Shown here: one piece after another, positions 11,660-23,689 of the stretch
How positions within the stretch are numbered: the stretch's first letter is position 1
How the letters are laid out: each line of letters starts with the position of its first letter
DNA from: Paragordius varius
Taxonomy: Eukaryota; Nematomorpha
DNA: 64,000 nucleotides
Reading direction: 5' to 3'
NCBI GenBank assembly: GCA_964247055.1
Contig: OZ176051.1
Span: 13,454,001 to 13,518,000, forward strand
Program-made: the position numbers and the translations under genes
Notes under the pieces: generated by a model
Database searches by the model: none
What the model was told of the DNA's origin: nothing
What the model saw: the letters and a program-made list of their open reading frames with translations, nothing else

Positions 11660-12290
11660 GCAATACGCATAATAATTTTTTTTTGAACCTAAATGCTTCC
11701 TTCCAAATATTTTAACTAAAATTTTAAAAAATTAAATACGGGTTCCAAAAATACCAAATTTTTTCGATCTTCTAAAATGGGCTAGTTCTCTAAAAATAAA
11801 CGTGAAACTGCGTTAATGCAACAAAAATATTTTAACATAAAATTAATGAGGCTGAATATTTATATCGCTCCAAAATTTGATTTAAATATTTGTTCGTCTT
11901 CAAATTTATATAAATTTTTTCTAAAAAAATCCCATAAACAATCGAACCTTTAAATTCTAAAGCGACAAAAATGTTCAGCATTATTATATATAAGTGTTTT
12001 AGATAATATTAGTTTTTATACCCTTATCATACCTAAAGTATGAAGTACAATATTTTTAATTTATTCAAAATTTAGCATACTAAAATTTTGGAATCTCGGC
12101 ATTATTGGTTTTAGGCTAGATTATTTTGTAGGAGTGAAAAAATTGATTTTCAGGGCTTACATTTCAAAATTATTTTTAAATTATTGTTTTGCTTAATTGA
12201 TTTTTTTAAATGAAGATTTAGCTTTCACAAATATATTAAAAAAAATGTGCGCTAGTTTTTTGCCATTTTCTGATATGAATTACTTATCAC
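11660..12290. repeat. Foldback repeat related to the one at 38262-39150
   Basis: Segments such as GGTTCCAAAAATACCAAATT then TTTTCGATCTTCTAAAATGGG (11740-11790) match 38437-38480. TTTTTTGCCATTTTCTGATA (12256-12276) matches the complement of 38295-38320. The orientation is that of a diverged copy of the same ~0.7-0.9 kb foldback family. It lies in the 2.2-kb block missing from the other duplicate. Confidence 0.5.
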
Positions 12291-12374
12291 AAAAGTGTAA
12301 ATAACTTTCTTAAGTTACTCGTAAGGTTCATAGCCAAAAGGATCATGATAATCCTGATACATTTTCCAATCCGA

Positions 12375-12401
12375 ATATATATATATATATATATATATAT
12401 T
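12375..12401. repeat. (AT)n microsatellite
   Basis: About thirteen AT dinucleotide repeats in a row. Confidence 0.9.
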
Positions 12402-14597
12402 TCCTAGAATATATTTTTTTACAATGTGTTTGTAAACTAAAGAGACTAAATATTTGATATCGGCATATTGCAATAACTTATAATAATTTGATTTTCCCTC
12501 ATAATATAACATGGTATTCTTTTAATAGGATAATATCCTCAAAATGAGGGCAAAATGTTGAGTCAGGATCTTTAGTTCGACGTCTTCACGTAAAAATTTA
12601 ATAAATATGCATATCAATTTTTAAACAAACAGTATGAATTCCAATTTGTACCCATAGTGGTAATTAAATATGATATAAACATTCATTTAATATTAAAGAA
12701 TCGTATTAATTATCATGAAAGTATCAATTAACACATCATTTGACAGTATGCGGATTAATGTTGGGCATTGGTTATAGAGTAGCGTATGGGTAAAAACAAA
12801 AATGGTATTATCACCCTATCTTACAAATTAAATTTTATTTAATTAGGGAATTCGTTCTATCTCATTCGCTTCTGTATTATTTATTGGCCAAACAATAATG
12901 TGATTGGAACAACATCAATGTGCACACTGTAAATACATAAATGGAAAGTTTTTTGAAAATTATCGGAAAAGGATGTTTTCTAAAGAGTGATCTATTGCAG
13001 ATATGAAATCGAATTCTATATGTGAACATAACCTGATAGGTAATTTAGTAAAAGAATACTATAGAGAGCAAATCTGGTTTAAGCCAACCCATCTATATGA
13101 ACATTAATTGTATTAAATTTTATGATAAAAAAAATTATTGATATTGTATTTCACTCCAATTATTAACCATATATAACTTAATAAAATTTGAAAACGTGAT
13201 AAATTTTATATTTAGAGTAAAAACAAAATTTATTAGTTCCTTAAATTCTTTCCAAAATTGTTCAGCCTAGTTTTTAAAGGGATTATTTGTTAAAATCGGA
13301 CCTAACCAGAACATAAATTTTTTAAACGTTATTAGAAAGGATATTACCCATTTCAAAAGCATATAATATACAATTCTATGTAACGTAAAGTGACAATAAT
13401 AACACACACTTACTATAACAATTTTAGAAGTGTAAGCTCTTATAAAATACATTTTTATTAATTCTATTAAACGGTAATAAACTAGGATACAAAGGAATGT
13501 TTTTCGATATACTGACGATATTCTTATTTATAAATATCATAAGAGGGTTTGCACATTTTCATATATATTTATGCAAAATATTTTTAAATAGTAGCATATA
13601 TTCATTGAGAAGGAATTTAAACTATTCACCCAATGCTTGAGACCTCGTAAAAGGTATTTACTTTTCTCTCGATTATTGATATAAAAAAGGTTATACAAAA
13701 ACGGCCACAAATTAATTTAGTAATTTAAAGCTGTGAAATTTATTCCAAACTAAAAATTATAATAAAGTAATTACAACTTTCGACAATTTTTACAATTATC
13801 TTTAAAGAAGCGATGTATCCTGTTATAATCGGAAACCAAATTGAATTTTGAAAAACACTCATCATATTTTTGCCCAGCTATGTTTAGTTAATTACAAAAA
13901 GTTATGTTGGTAAATAATATATATAATAATAATTTGTTTTGGAGATGGATTTATTATTGATTCTATAGCATATGATTAGCTCTTTCTTTGTATTTTATAT
14001 AATCCGGTCTTTTTATTACAACTATAAATTTACATATAGGCAAATAATTTAAAAATATTATTTAGTCAAGCATTCCTGCCCAAAAAAATAACAGATTAAA
14101 TATCATTTTTTGTGGATTTATGCATAGTTGATTATTTAAAACATAAATTTTTAATTACGATGATAATCTCTGAGTAAAAAAACAAAACTACAAATGAAAT
14201 TAACCGATAATCATATTTTTAATTAAGCATTTTTTCGAAATCCATATATACCGTTATTTTCTGTTTTTCATACAATATCTTACCTTATCATAATTGTAAA
14301 CACTTCGACTGTTGTTTCAGTTTTCCAGTTAATGATATGAGTACAGTTTAAGCATAATGTGCCAGTATTTTTGTATTTTAATTCACTGCTAATATGTGCT
14401 CTTTGATTTGAAATATTTCTTATATAAGATAAATTTTTTACCAATCGCTGTGACTTGATTGAATTTTTTTAATTATTTATAATATTTTTGCTGGTGAAGA
14501 CAGGATTAAGAACTTACGTTTATGAAGGCGACGCGCGCTATAAGTGGTTATGTTTTCAGTTTTCTAGCACTTATTATAAGGAAATTCCACCATATAG
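12402..14597. other. Non-coding flank downstream of the first cofilin gene
   Basis: No gene is visible. From about 13303 it is shared in inverted orientation with 25088-26330. Confidence 0.4.
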
Positions 14598-14802
14598 GGT
14601 AAATTTGAATTATTAAAGGGTGAATTTGAACTGTAAATGGTATTCAATAAATATCTAAGTGATAAAATTAAATGAAATACAACCAGTTTTTATATCAATT
14701 TATTTTTAAACTTCATGCGGAATGGAAGGCGCGTGAAATATTTGTTAAAAACATTTCAAAATAAGCCTGGCGCTTGGAGAGTAAATGTCAATTTTTTGCC
14801 TA

Positions 14803-15815
14803 GTCAATCAATTATATATATCCATTTTCCATTCAACAAAACGTTTTCCCAGTCCATCGAAACATTTTCCCAATCAATCGTAACGTTTTCCCAGTCAATC
14901 GAAACATTTTCCTTAACAATAAATACATTTTCCTAATCAAAAAAAACGTTTTCCCAGTCAATAAAAACGGTTTAATTTTTGATACAAGATATAAAAATCT
15001 TTCAACCATTATCAGCTTAATATTAAGATATTATTTTTTATAAAAACACAATTATTGAATGAAATTTTTCCAATTATATTACAGTGCACAATCATTAATG
15101 ACTTATTCTTTAAAAGTTATATTTTATGCAATTTGAATTTTTGAGAAAATATTTAATAATTTTTTGTTTTATTGATGGTGCGCATCAATATTCGGGGCTA
15201 AATTATAAAATCTATAGTTTCGGATGTAAAAAGTTTGTCGATATAAATACTGTCTGAAAAGAATATCTAAACAAAAAATATTTTTTAGATAAAAACGAAA
15301 AGGATTTTGACTAAAAAAATTGTATAAATTAGGGTAGAGCTGCAAATGTTTAAAACCCGATTTGAAGTGTTAAATGACCGATTTGAGATGAAAATGGTAT
15401 ATTTTTTAATTTATAATTTCACCCGAAGCTATAGATTTTATAACCCCGATTATAAACGCAAACCGATACATAAAAAGATTATTAAATATTTTCCCAATAT
15501 TTCTCAAAAACCATACAATGCTCATCCAGTTAATAAAATATAACTTGTAAAGAATAAGTCATTAATGATTAAGTATTGGCCAATAAAAAAATTTCATTTT
15601 CAATAATTGTGTTTTTCTAAAAAAAATATCCTAATTAGTGAGCTCTTAATGATTAACAGTTTTTTTATATTTTAATTTGATATTTATCTTTAAAAATGAA
15701 ACCGTTTTTATTATATGGAAAAATGTTTCTAGTGGTAAAACGTTTCGATTGACTGGGAAAATGTTTTGATTGAGTAGGAAAACTATTTTTTTGAGTGGGA
15801 AATGGTATATATTCC
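14803..15815. repeat. Foldback element, CCCAGTCAATCGAAACGTTTT family, short copy
   Basis: The left arm starts with about six tandem units like AACGTTTTCCCAGTCAATCG (14840-14970). The right arm ends with the complementary units (15705-15800), for example CGATTGACTGGGAAAATG. Between them the arms stay complementary for several hundred bases; 15105-15120 (ATGACTTATTCTTTA) pairs with 15550-15565. The right edge is AAATGGTATATA. A second copy of that end (AAAATGGTATA, 15391-15401), with inner GGGTAGAGC, lies near the centre. No protein is encoded. The larger relative at 33.4-37.7 kb has the same arms with insertions. Confidence 0.8.
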
Positions 15816-17147
15816 TAACCACTATCATTACGATAACACGATTTTAATACACAACAATCCTTATCATACATGCTGTATGCAAAATTAACGATTTTAATAT
15901 ATGGTTATTTTTGTTTTATTTTTAATTCTTGCGGCTTTTTATAATGTGTATTCAGATTTCCTACGTATTTTACCCATTATAAATTTATTTATTTCAAGCA
16001 AAAATTTTTAAAAAATTTGTGTAAAAAACAGAGATTAGAAAAAGTTTAACTTTTGCCTATTCTGCTTAATGTAAAATTTGATATCAAAATTATTAAAATC
16101 ATTGATAGACACTTATGACCCCAGAGTAACACATTTTTACATAAATGGAAATGTGTGCTATAAAATATTTAACATTTATAGTTCAAATATTTTAACTAAA
16201 TTTTACTATTAATTTTATTATTTGATATGTAGATAGAAAAAAATAGCCATCGTTCTAGTTTTAATTCCGTCGGCTTCCGTTACGGAGTATCTGAATTTTT
16301 CTGGATTATTGGTTTTAAACCTGGACCGTGAAAAAATATTTTTTGCATTTTTACCATGCTTGAACATAAGCTAACTTTTCCGTAGCGTTATAGAGATTAG
16401 GAGTGGAATCAATACTGTAAATTTATCATTTAGATAAGGGGTGGCCAATTTTTTCACGCGGGCACGTAAGAATATTAGGTATTAAAAAATTGATTTGTCA
16501 CTTCAACACAAATGGTGCAAATATATATGGTGACTAACACACATACACTATTAAATAATATACGAAAAATATTTGAGTAGTTTTTTAATCATTTTATCAA
16601 AATACATAAATAATGTTGATCGAGAAGACCTCTGGTTGCCACAATCAGTACAATTACTAAAGCATTTACATTATTTCACAATGGATAATTAACTGATCTT
16701 GCGACGGATTTTGGATGAATGGAGTAAAAAATGGATTTGTAGCTCTTAAAGATATTTATAATTTACTAGATTTTATGGATTATGCATACTAGGTTTTAGA
16801 TAATGGACATATACTTTAAGATAGTAAATTCCATCAAATCAAAAAGAGGGTCGGGCTGGGTTTTGAGTTTAATTAAAAGAAATCGGTGTTGACACAGTGA
16901 GCTGGTTAATACAGATGTATGATGGTTATGTCGTGTTGTTTTTTATAGAAAGATTAAGACTTTTTTTACTAAAATATAAATATATTTTACCGAAGAAAAA
17001 TTATTTATATCCACATGTGAAAGATCTAAAATCGCTTCTTGATCTTCCCTTTTGATGCGATATCTCAAAAAAATTGTACACTGCAAATCAATTTAAAAAC
17101 AGAGATTTCTTCTAATTTGAGGTCTAAAATTTCGCTCTCAAAAATGT
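15816..17147. other. Non-coding stretch with one hAT-like end
   Basis: AGGGGTGGCCAATTTTTTCA at about 16437 resembles a hAT terminal sequence. I found neither its partner nor a transposase. No other gene or repeat is evident. Confidence 0.35.
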
Positions 17148-17819
17148 GTGAATTTAGGTAAGATTGTGATTAAGATCATCATTTGTCCGCATAATTGTGT
17201 TTTTAAGTTTTTTATTGATTCCATAATATTTTTAATTAAGCATCGCATATCACAAATGTGGAAAAAATACCATTCGTTAAAATTAATAATAAATAATAAA
17301 TTAATCAAACTACAAACTAAATGTGCCATTTACACTACAGCCATCCGTCCCGTTCTCACATATGCATCTGAATCCTGGCCGATGTCAAAAACAAATGAAT
17401 CCAAACTCATAAACGCTGAATGCAAATTATTGAAAACAATATTATTTGCACACAATCTCTCTAAATTCAATTATACCGAATCCATAAACCCGTACCATAT
17501 ACTCAATCTCAACCCCATCAACAACGTCATCAGAAATCTCCGGTTACAATGGGCTGAACATGTTGAGAGACGGCAAGATACTCACATTCTTAAAACTATG
17601 AAAAATTACTCGATTGAACTACCAGCGAAATCCGGCCGACCCCATACCACATGGCTCAACACAATAACTAAAGACCTCGAATCGCTCAATTTAAACCTAG
17701 AATTAGCCAAATCAAGAGAAGAGTGGAAAAAACGGGTGTACCGTCATTTAATGGCAATCCCCATACAAAATGATGATGATGATCTTCTTAACTTTCAAAC
17801 AGCACTTCAAAAGCCTTAG
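17148..17819 (+). pseudogene. LINE reverse-transcriptase C-terminal fragment
   Basis: This frame is open for 223 codons. Only from about residue 50 does it resemble a known protein: KLQTKCAIYTTAIRPVLTYA then SESW. Next come NLRLQWAEHVERR, a GRPHTTWLNTITKDLE block and a final SREEWKKRVYRH. These are the conserved blocks C-terminal to the RT domain in jockey- or RTE-like LINEs. The first 50 residues look like chance open sequence joined to the truncated element. The tail is GATGATGATGAT (17772) and no poly(A) is obvious. The long open frame makes this a relatively young or slowly decayed copy, but the RT active site and endonuclease are absent. Confidence 0.75.
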
Positions 17820-18229
17820 TAAAGCTTTTTTCAAAATTTTTAAATCCTAAAAAGTTTGTTGTTTTTATTAAGATTTCTGATATATTTTGTAAGTTGCAAT
17901 GGAATTTTTATGATTTTTGCTGTTTACAATGTTCTTCTGAGCAAGTTGCTCTTTTAAAAGCTTTTTAGATTTGAGATTAAATTGTATTTTTGATAATTCA
18001 TGTGCAGCATAGTATAATGTATTTGGACATTTGCCTTTTTAGGCAAATTCACTGTAAACTTACAAATAAAACTAGTACACCTATCGATTATATAATATTT
18101 ATTATATTTCGTTTATAGAGGTATTAACTTCTTTAGATAAAAAATGAGAAAAATTATATAAAAAATAAAAACAAAAATAAGACATAAATGACAATATATA
18201 GGTTTATACCAACGAGCAGATAGCACTTA

Positions 18230-20150
18230 TCAATCCTCAAATCTCAAAAAGCAAAGAAATGATCAGCTAAAAAAAAGACTTGCTGTAATGAAATCTAATC
18301 TTGTTACCATCAACCATATCAATAAAACTGTCATTAACCTTACACAGCAACCAAAAAACCTAGTATCGCTTCTAAGCCGCGGACTAAATTTTACACTGAC
18401 CCCAACTATGCTACTAACAGAAACCATTATAACCGAAGATGTAAACAGTATAAGTCAACTACCACAAATTCACAGTGATAAAATAAGAGTTGCCACCACA
18501 AAAATCCTAGAATCCAAATTACCCGCCCCAAAATATACCAAATTAGAAATAAAAGCCCTTAAAGTCATTGGTGAACCCTCAGTTGTAATTCTCCCGGCAG
18601 AAGGTAATGCCGTGGTAATCATGGTCAGCAAAATTTACGCTGAAAAAATGAATGATATAATGCATAATTATAATAAAACTATATTACAATCCAAAAAGAG
18701 GCCACCCAAAAAACACAAATTGGTAGAAAAGCGGTAAAAAAACTAGATTACATAATAATTTTAAAACAGCATGCATACCAAAATTAACTATTTCACCCCG
18801 TATTTATGGGGCTCCTAAAACTCACAAACCAGAAATACCCCTCCGACCATTTGTCGATAATATTAACACACCTACAGACAGGTTTTCTAAACAACTTATA
18901 AAACATCAAAAGCCTTTTGCACAGAATTCCGTCTATTACATACAAAATGGTAAAGAGTTTGTAAAATTACAACAATACGTCATACTAGTCACCTTGGACA
19001 TACAATCCCTTTTCTTAAACATCCCAAGAAATGAATAATATCTATCATCGAAAAGTTGGTCACTCATGGCCTAATCCCGACATTCCATAGTTAGTGAAAA
19101 TATGCAATGATTATTTTTGTACAAAAAGTAATACTATTTACAAAATACTGGTACCCCATGACATCCAGTCTCTCCCCAATACCAGCTATTCTATACATAA
19201 AATTTTTCGAAAAACTTCTGTTTGAATCTTCGACACTATCCCGTAGATGCTAATATCGATATGTAAATGATATATTCATGATGTTGCAACACGGAGGAGA
19301 AACACTATATACCTTTCTAGATTTTTTTAATGACATAAATTCCAATATACATTTCACCATGGAATGCAATCCCCAAACTCCCTACATATCAACTAAAAAT
19401 CAAGAATGGCATAATCCAACATACTGTCTTTAAAAAACACACACTAACTTATAATTAAATGCAAATTCCCATCATCATCCAGCCATAAATACTCAGCTTT
19501 AAATACTCACATATACAGAGCTAATACTCTTTGTGATTAATAAAATTTAAAATAACGGTTATTCAGTTAACCTTTTTAATAAATTAAAGAAACATAAATC
19601 AACTGAAACTACAAAGTATTCAATCTCTTTTATCGTTCTACCATACATCAAGTTGTCACAACCATAATTGGATTTTCGACAAAAATAAAGTAAAAGCTAT
19701 GAAGACTCTTTTAATCTCTCATATCATGTTTAATAACGAAATTTTAAAAAAAAGCCTTCTAGGAGTTTGTGAAATTACATGTTCCTATAATGAACACCAA
19801 TATTAACCCGATGGAATGAACATGACCAATACATTCGTGCCTGCAAATCCTCTTTTGGATTAGCATAGCATATAATCCACAATGATCACCACATTATAAC
19901 CCGTAAAGCAATCACAAACATTGCTCAATACAAAAGCGCCGGATACGTGAGTCTATCGAGATCAAGAAGCATAATCCTAGACATAATCGTGAGACGGCCT
20001 GGTCATATCGTCAATTTGGAACCCTTCTTCAATACAACATTTATAAAGGATACTATTGTTGGTTTTATAAATTATAATACACATCAAACCATATATATTA
20101 CAAATCAATTACCTCCATCAAAACAATTATAACAATACTAGCGTAAATTT
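18230..20150 (+). mobile_element. Penelope-like element (fossil)
   Basis: The order matches a Penelope-like element. An N-terminal region (from about 18288) reads SLLSRGLNFTLTPTML and VVILPAEGNAVVIMV, the family's LNF-TPT and ILPADKGNAVV blocks. A reverse-transcriptase core follows, with GAPKTHKPEIPLRP (18809-18850), VTLDIQSLFLNIP (18990-19027) and FFNDINSNIHFTMECNPQTP (19325-19380). A GIY-YIG endonuclease remnant (about 19810-20040) ends the element with RWNEHDQYIRA. All main parts are represented over 1.9 kb, but the element is broken in multiple places and is not functional. Its age looks moderate, since domain motifs are still easily read. Confidence 0.85.
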
Positions 20151-20154
20151 CGTG

Positions 20155-20205
20155 CGGCTACGCAGCCCGGAGGAAGTCCTTCCGACTTCTGAGGGGGCTT
20201 TTTGA
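20155..20205. repeat. GC-rich hairpin after the Penelope-like element
   Basis: GAAGTC-CTTCC-GACTTC forms a 6-bp stem with a 5-base loop at about 20175-20192. It lies in an unusually GC-rich 50 bases that follow the endonuclease region. It may be the element's 3' structured tail. Confidence 0.4.
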
Positions 20206-21099
20206 AAAAAGGGACATTAAATGATCCATATATGGGGTTATTTCGAAACATTATTTAATAGCTATGATCTCTAAAATCTTCAAAACGGTGCATTCATACC
20301 AATATATTGTTGAGTGGTGCTATACTATATTTTTTTACCTTTTTATGGGTAATATTTAAAGCCTTTATTGAACTCCTACCGCTTCTTAAGTTTTTGGAAA
20401 ATTAGCTCCAAAGCCACGGCATTTTTGTATGGCATCTCAGTTTTACACCTGAAGACCCCTACCGAGAGGCCTATATGAAAAAAGCGCTAAGTAAAATGTT
20501 TTGACTCTATAGGAAAAATATTTGGAATAATCTTTGACACCATCGTCTCATGGGATATTCGAAAAAATACCTTAACACTAAATAATCGTTATATGGTGGC
20601 ATATTTTTAAGGCATAAAGCCCTTAAATTAAAGGCGAATAAAAAAGCCTGACCTTAATTTTTATTTAGTTACGGGTAATATTAATTATTGAGCTCATATG
20701 GCATAAGTTTTAAATTGGTTCCAAAACAACGCAATTTCTATATAGTGGCACAGTTTTTTGCGAGTAGCTTGTTATCCAGAGGTAGGTATAAAAAAGCGTC
20801 GGGCAAAATTTTTGTCTTTATATGGAAAATCTCTGTTATAATGTCCATATGTTGCTATAAGTTCTTGGATATATTGATTCAAAACCAAAAATTGTTCTAT
20901 GGCTTAGGGCGTAAAATTTTTCTTAGCGACACATTGAAATAACCCCCTATACTAAAATATTTAAGAGGTAAAAAATATTTAAGGCCCTTATTGAACTCAC
21001 ATAGTCTCATAGGTTTCTGAAATTTGGCTCCAAAAGGATGCTGTATCGATATAGTGACGAATTTTTATGCGGGTAGCCCCCTATATATTTAACCGATAA

Positions 21100-23091
21100 C
21101 ACTGTGCAACAAATTTTATCCTTTTCTTTTAGACCAGAGTGAAAATTACGACATCTTATAGAGAATTTTTTTCTGAAAATAATGATATAATTAATATTTT
21201 CCTAGCACATTTTCACGAGCCGCTAAAAGGTTTCAAAAATCCAAAAACCATCAAAAATGCCTGTTTTTGTAACCCAATAACTTCTTGAATTATATAGCTT
21301 ATTATATTTTTTTTGGGGGATATTACAAATTATATTTTAGAATTCATGTAACATTTTAAAATTTTTTAAAGTCTCTACTACTTTTTGATTTATTTGGAAA
21401 AAACGAAACTTAGCTCCAAAAAAAATAGCGTTTCAAAACAATGAAAAATTAAGAGACATACTGGCATCATTTGATTGACAGCTTTTCATTATACATTACT
21501 AAAATAATAAAATTTAATTGCTTTTTTATAAATATGAAAAATAGTATATATATTTAACACTTGGATACAACACACTCATTTTAGTCCTTCGATTCAAATT
21601 GGGGTAGTTGGATACCCCAGGCCTTTTTAAAAACAAATACTTTAAAAAGTATGGAAATATTCAAAACCATGGCAAAATTTTGCACTTATATAACATTTAT
21701 AAACCGAAATATATAAAAAATTTTCAAAAATACTTGATATTACTTATTTTAAGCTAAACCCAAAGGTAAAAATTTCGTCAACGTGACATGTGTCAAATTG
21801 TAAAATTAAAAAATAATACAAAATAAACCGCTTTTCTATTTCAATCAATGTTAGATGTAAATTATATAAAAAATTAGCTTTAGTTTTACCTTTAAAATCA
21901 AATGAAGACGATATTTTGCAAAAATTTTGTAAAATAAAAATGGCGTCGAAGTAGTTTGAGATGGAACTTTTTTTTCAAAACAAAATTTTATCAAGATATT
22001 TTGGCATATTTATATAATTTTTATCAAGATAGAAGCATAAATTTAAATTGGGACCGTTTCCTTCTGTATTTTCTAAAAATATTAATTTAAATTTAGTCTG
22101 GGGTATTTAGATACCCCAATTTGAATCGAAGTGTTAATGTTATAATAATAAATTTAATAAAATGATAATATTTTTAAATTTATTAATGTTAATGGATAAT
22201 AAACTCTGTGTTTGAATTAATATTATATGATTTTTAGTAATATTTCAATTATGTTATTATATATTTTTGTTATTATTTTAAAGTAAATTTATTTATAAAC
22301 TACTAAGGTTTTAAAAAATTTAATACAGAAATGATTTCAAAATTATAAATATATTAAAATATTTTTTAATTAAGACACAATATACGAATATATTTATTAT
22401 GAAAGAAAAAAACAAATAAATGCCTTTTTTGCTCTGTTAGTTCAACATTTCAGTTTATATTTATTTGCATGTTTATATTTTTATTTGTTGAAAAAAACTT
22501 TCGTATATTAAAAAACAAAATATCATGATTCATATAATCACGTACAATACATAATAAATAAATTTGCATGTTTAAAAGTATTTCTTATTTATAAATAATA
22601 TATATCAAATTAATATTATATATTTATTATTTTATTAATTATACTATTATACTAATTTATTCCTAAAATTAATATTTACATTTTTTAATTAAACATGAAA
22701 TTTTTCCATTTTGTTATGTATAAAAAATGGTATGGTGCCTGCACGTCTTTTAATTTTTCATTGTTTTGAAACGCTATTTTTTTTGGAGCTAAGTTTCGTT
22801 TTTTCTAAATAAATCAAAAAGTAGTAGAGACTTTTAAAAATTTTAAAATGTTACATGAATTTTAAAATATAATTTGTAATATCCTCCAAAAAATAAATAA
22901 TAAGCTACAAAATTCAAAAAATTATAGGGTTACAAAAACAGGCATTTTTGATGGTTTTTGAATTTTTAAAACCTTTTAGCGGCTCGCGAAAAAGTGCTAG
23001 GAAAATATTAAATATATCATTATTTTCAGAAAAAAATTCTCTATAAGATGTGGTAATTTTCACTCTGGTCTAAAAATCGTGTTGCACAGTG
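21100..23091. mobile_element. 2.0-kb DNA transposon with ~370-bp inverted ends (CACTA/CMC-like)
   Basis: The left end begins CACTGTGCAACA at 21100, and the right end closes TGTTGCACAGTG-like (GTTGCACAGTG) at 23091. Long arms, about 21100-21471 and 22730-23091, are complementary; TAGCGTTTCAAAACAATG appears in one and its reverse in the other. The flanks are ...CCGATAA and TAATTT..., and the equivalent empty repeat unit near 23412 reads CCGCTAATTTT. This fits a 3-bp TAA target duplication. A CACTG end plus a 3-bp duplication suggests the CMC (CACTA, Chapaev) group, but PIF/Harbinger elements also make 3-bp duplications. No transposase is present. Confidence 0.75.
21553..22140. repeat. Nested inverted repeat with GGGGTA/TACCCC hairpins
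   Basis: CTTCGATTCAAATTGGGGTA at 21587 is mirrored by the complementary sequence ending at 22131. Each arm itself contains a palindrome, GGGGTAGTTGGATACCCC on the left and GGGGTATTTAGATACCCC on the right. TTAACACTT occurs at both outer edges, but the left arm has about 26 extra bases. It is probably a short non-autonomous element inside the larger transposon. Confidence 0.6.
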
Positions 23092-23689
23092 TAATTTAAA
23101 AAATCCGCTCGACTTTTGTTTTTGCCTTTTTACGGGTAATATTTCAGGCTCTTATAAAACTTATATGGCTTGATAAGTTTTCTGAAAATCAACTTTTAAA
23201 CAACGCAAGTTTGATATGGTGGTGCAGTTGTAGGCGGGTAGCTCCCTACCCAGAGGCTGATACAAAAAAGCGCTTGATAAAAATTTTTGCCTTTCGGAGA
23301 ATAACTGAAATCATCATTAATTCCATATGCTCTCATTAGTTTTTGGAAAAATTGCCTCAAAATTAAAAAGTCATTTTATGGTGGCGCATTTTTTAGGGCA
23401 TAAAGGGCCAATTTAACCGCTAATTTTAAAAAACCGGTTCGACTTAAATTTTTGCCTTTTTACGGGTAATATTTTAGCAGCTATTGAAATATGACCTGAT
23501 ATGTTTTCTGAAATTTAGCCCCAAAGGCACGTCATTTTCATATGGCGGGTCAGTTTTTAGCGGGTACCTCCTTACCATCAGGTATCATCAAAGAAACGTA
23601 CGACTAAAATTTTTGCCTTTTAACAGGAAATAACTGGAATTCTTATTGAATTTTACGGTCTCATACCTTGGGCGAAAAATAGATTCGAA

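Larger units (their letters stand above)
8489..14597. repeat. Inverted duplicate of 25088-29896 (and 44816-50757)
   Basis: This sequence, cofilin gene included, reappears inverted in the 24-44 kb unit. The match starts near 8489 (AAAAATCAATTTTATTGTGA). It ends at 14597, exactly at the inner edge of the right terminal inverted repeat. Non-coding flanks have drifted visibly more than the coding region. Relative to the other copy, this one lacks the LINE insertion (empty site AATTGATAAT at 8766-8775) and has an extra block at about 11117-13303. Confidence 0.85.
8196..14643. mobile_element. 6.45-kb block with 50-bp terminal inverted repeats, carrying a cofilin gene
   Basis: The left end (8196-8245) begins ATACCATTTACAATTCAAAT. 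The right end (14594-14643), read on the other strand, begins ATACCATTTACAGTTCAAAT. The two 50-mers match at 46 of 50 positions and both finish in TTTACCCTAT. Each contains two copies of ATTCAAATT about 21 bp apart. The same terminal motif occurs at the edges of several foldback elements here. No transposase is visible inside; the only intact gene is the ADF/cofilin gene at 9424-9834. Either a large non-autonomous element has captured host DNA, or two separate insertions lie in opposite orientation by chance. No target-site duplication is obvious. Confidence 0.55.

Noticed and set aside
14840-14970. Tandem AACGTTTTCCCAGTCAATCG units as a CRISPR-like array
   Set aside because: The units abut with no unique spacers and are mirrored on the other strand at 15705-15800, which is a foldback structure.
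20155-20205. Hammerhead ribozyme after the Penelope-like element
   Set aside because: The conserved CTGANGA and GAAA core is not present in the right arrangement.
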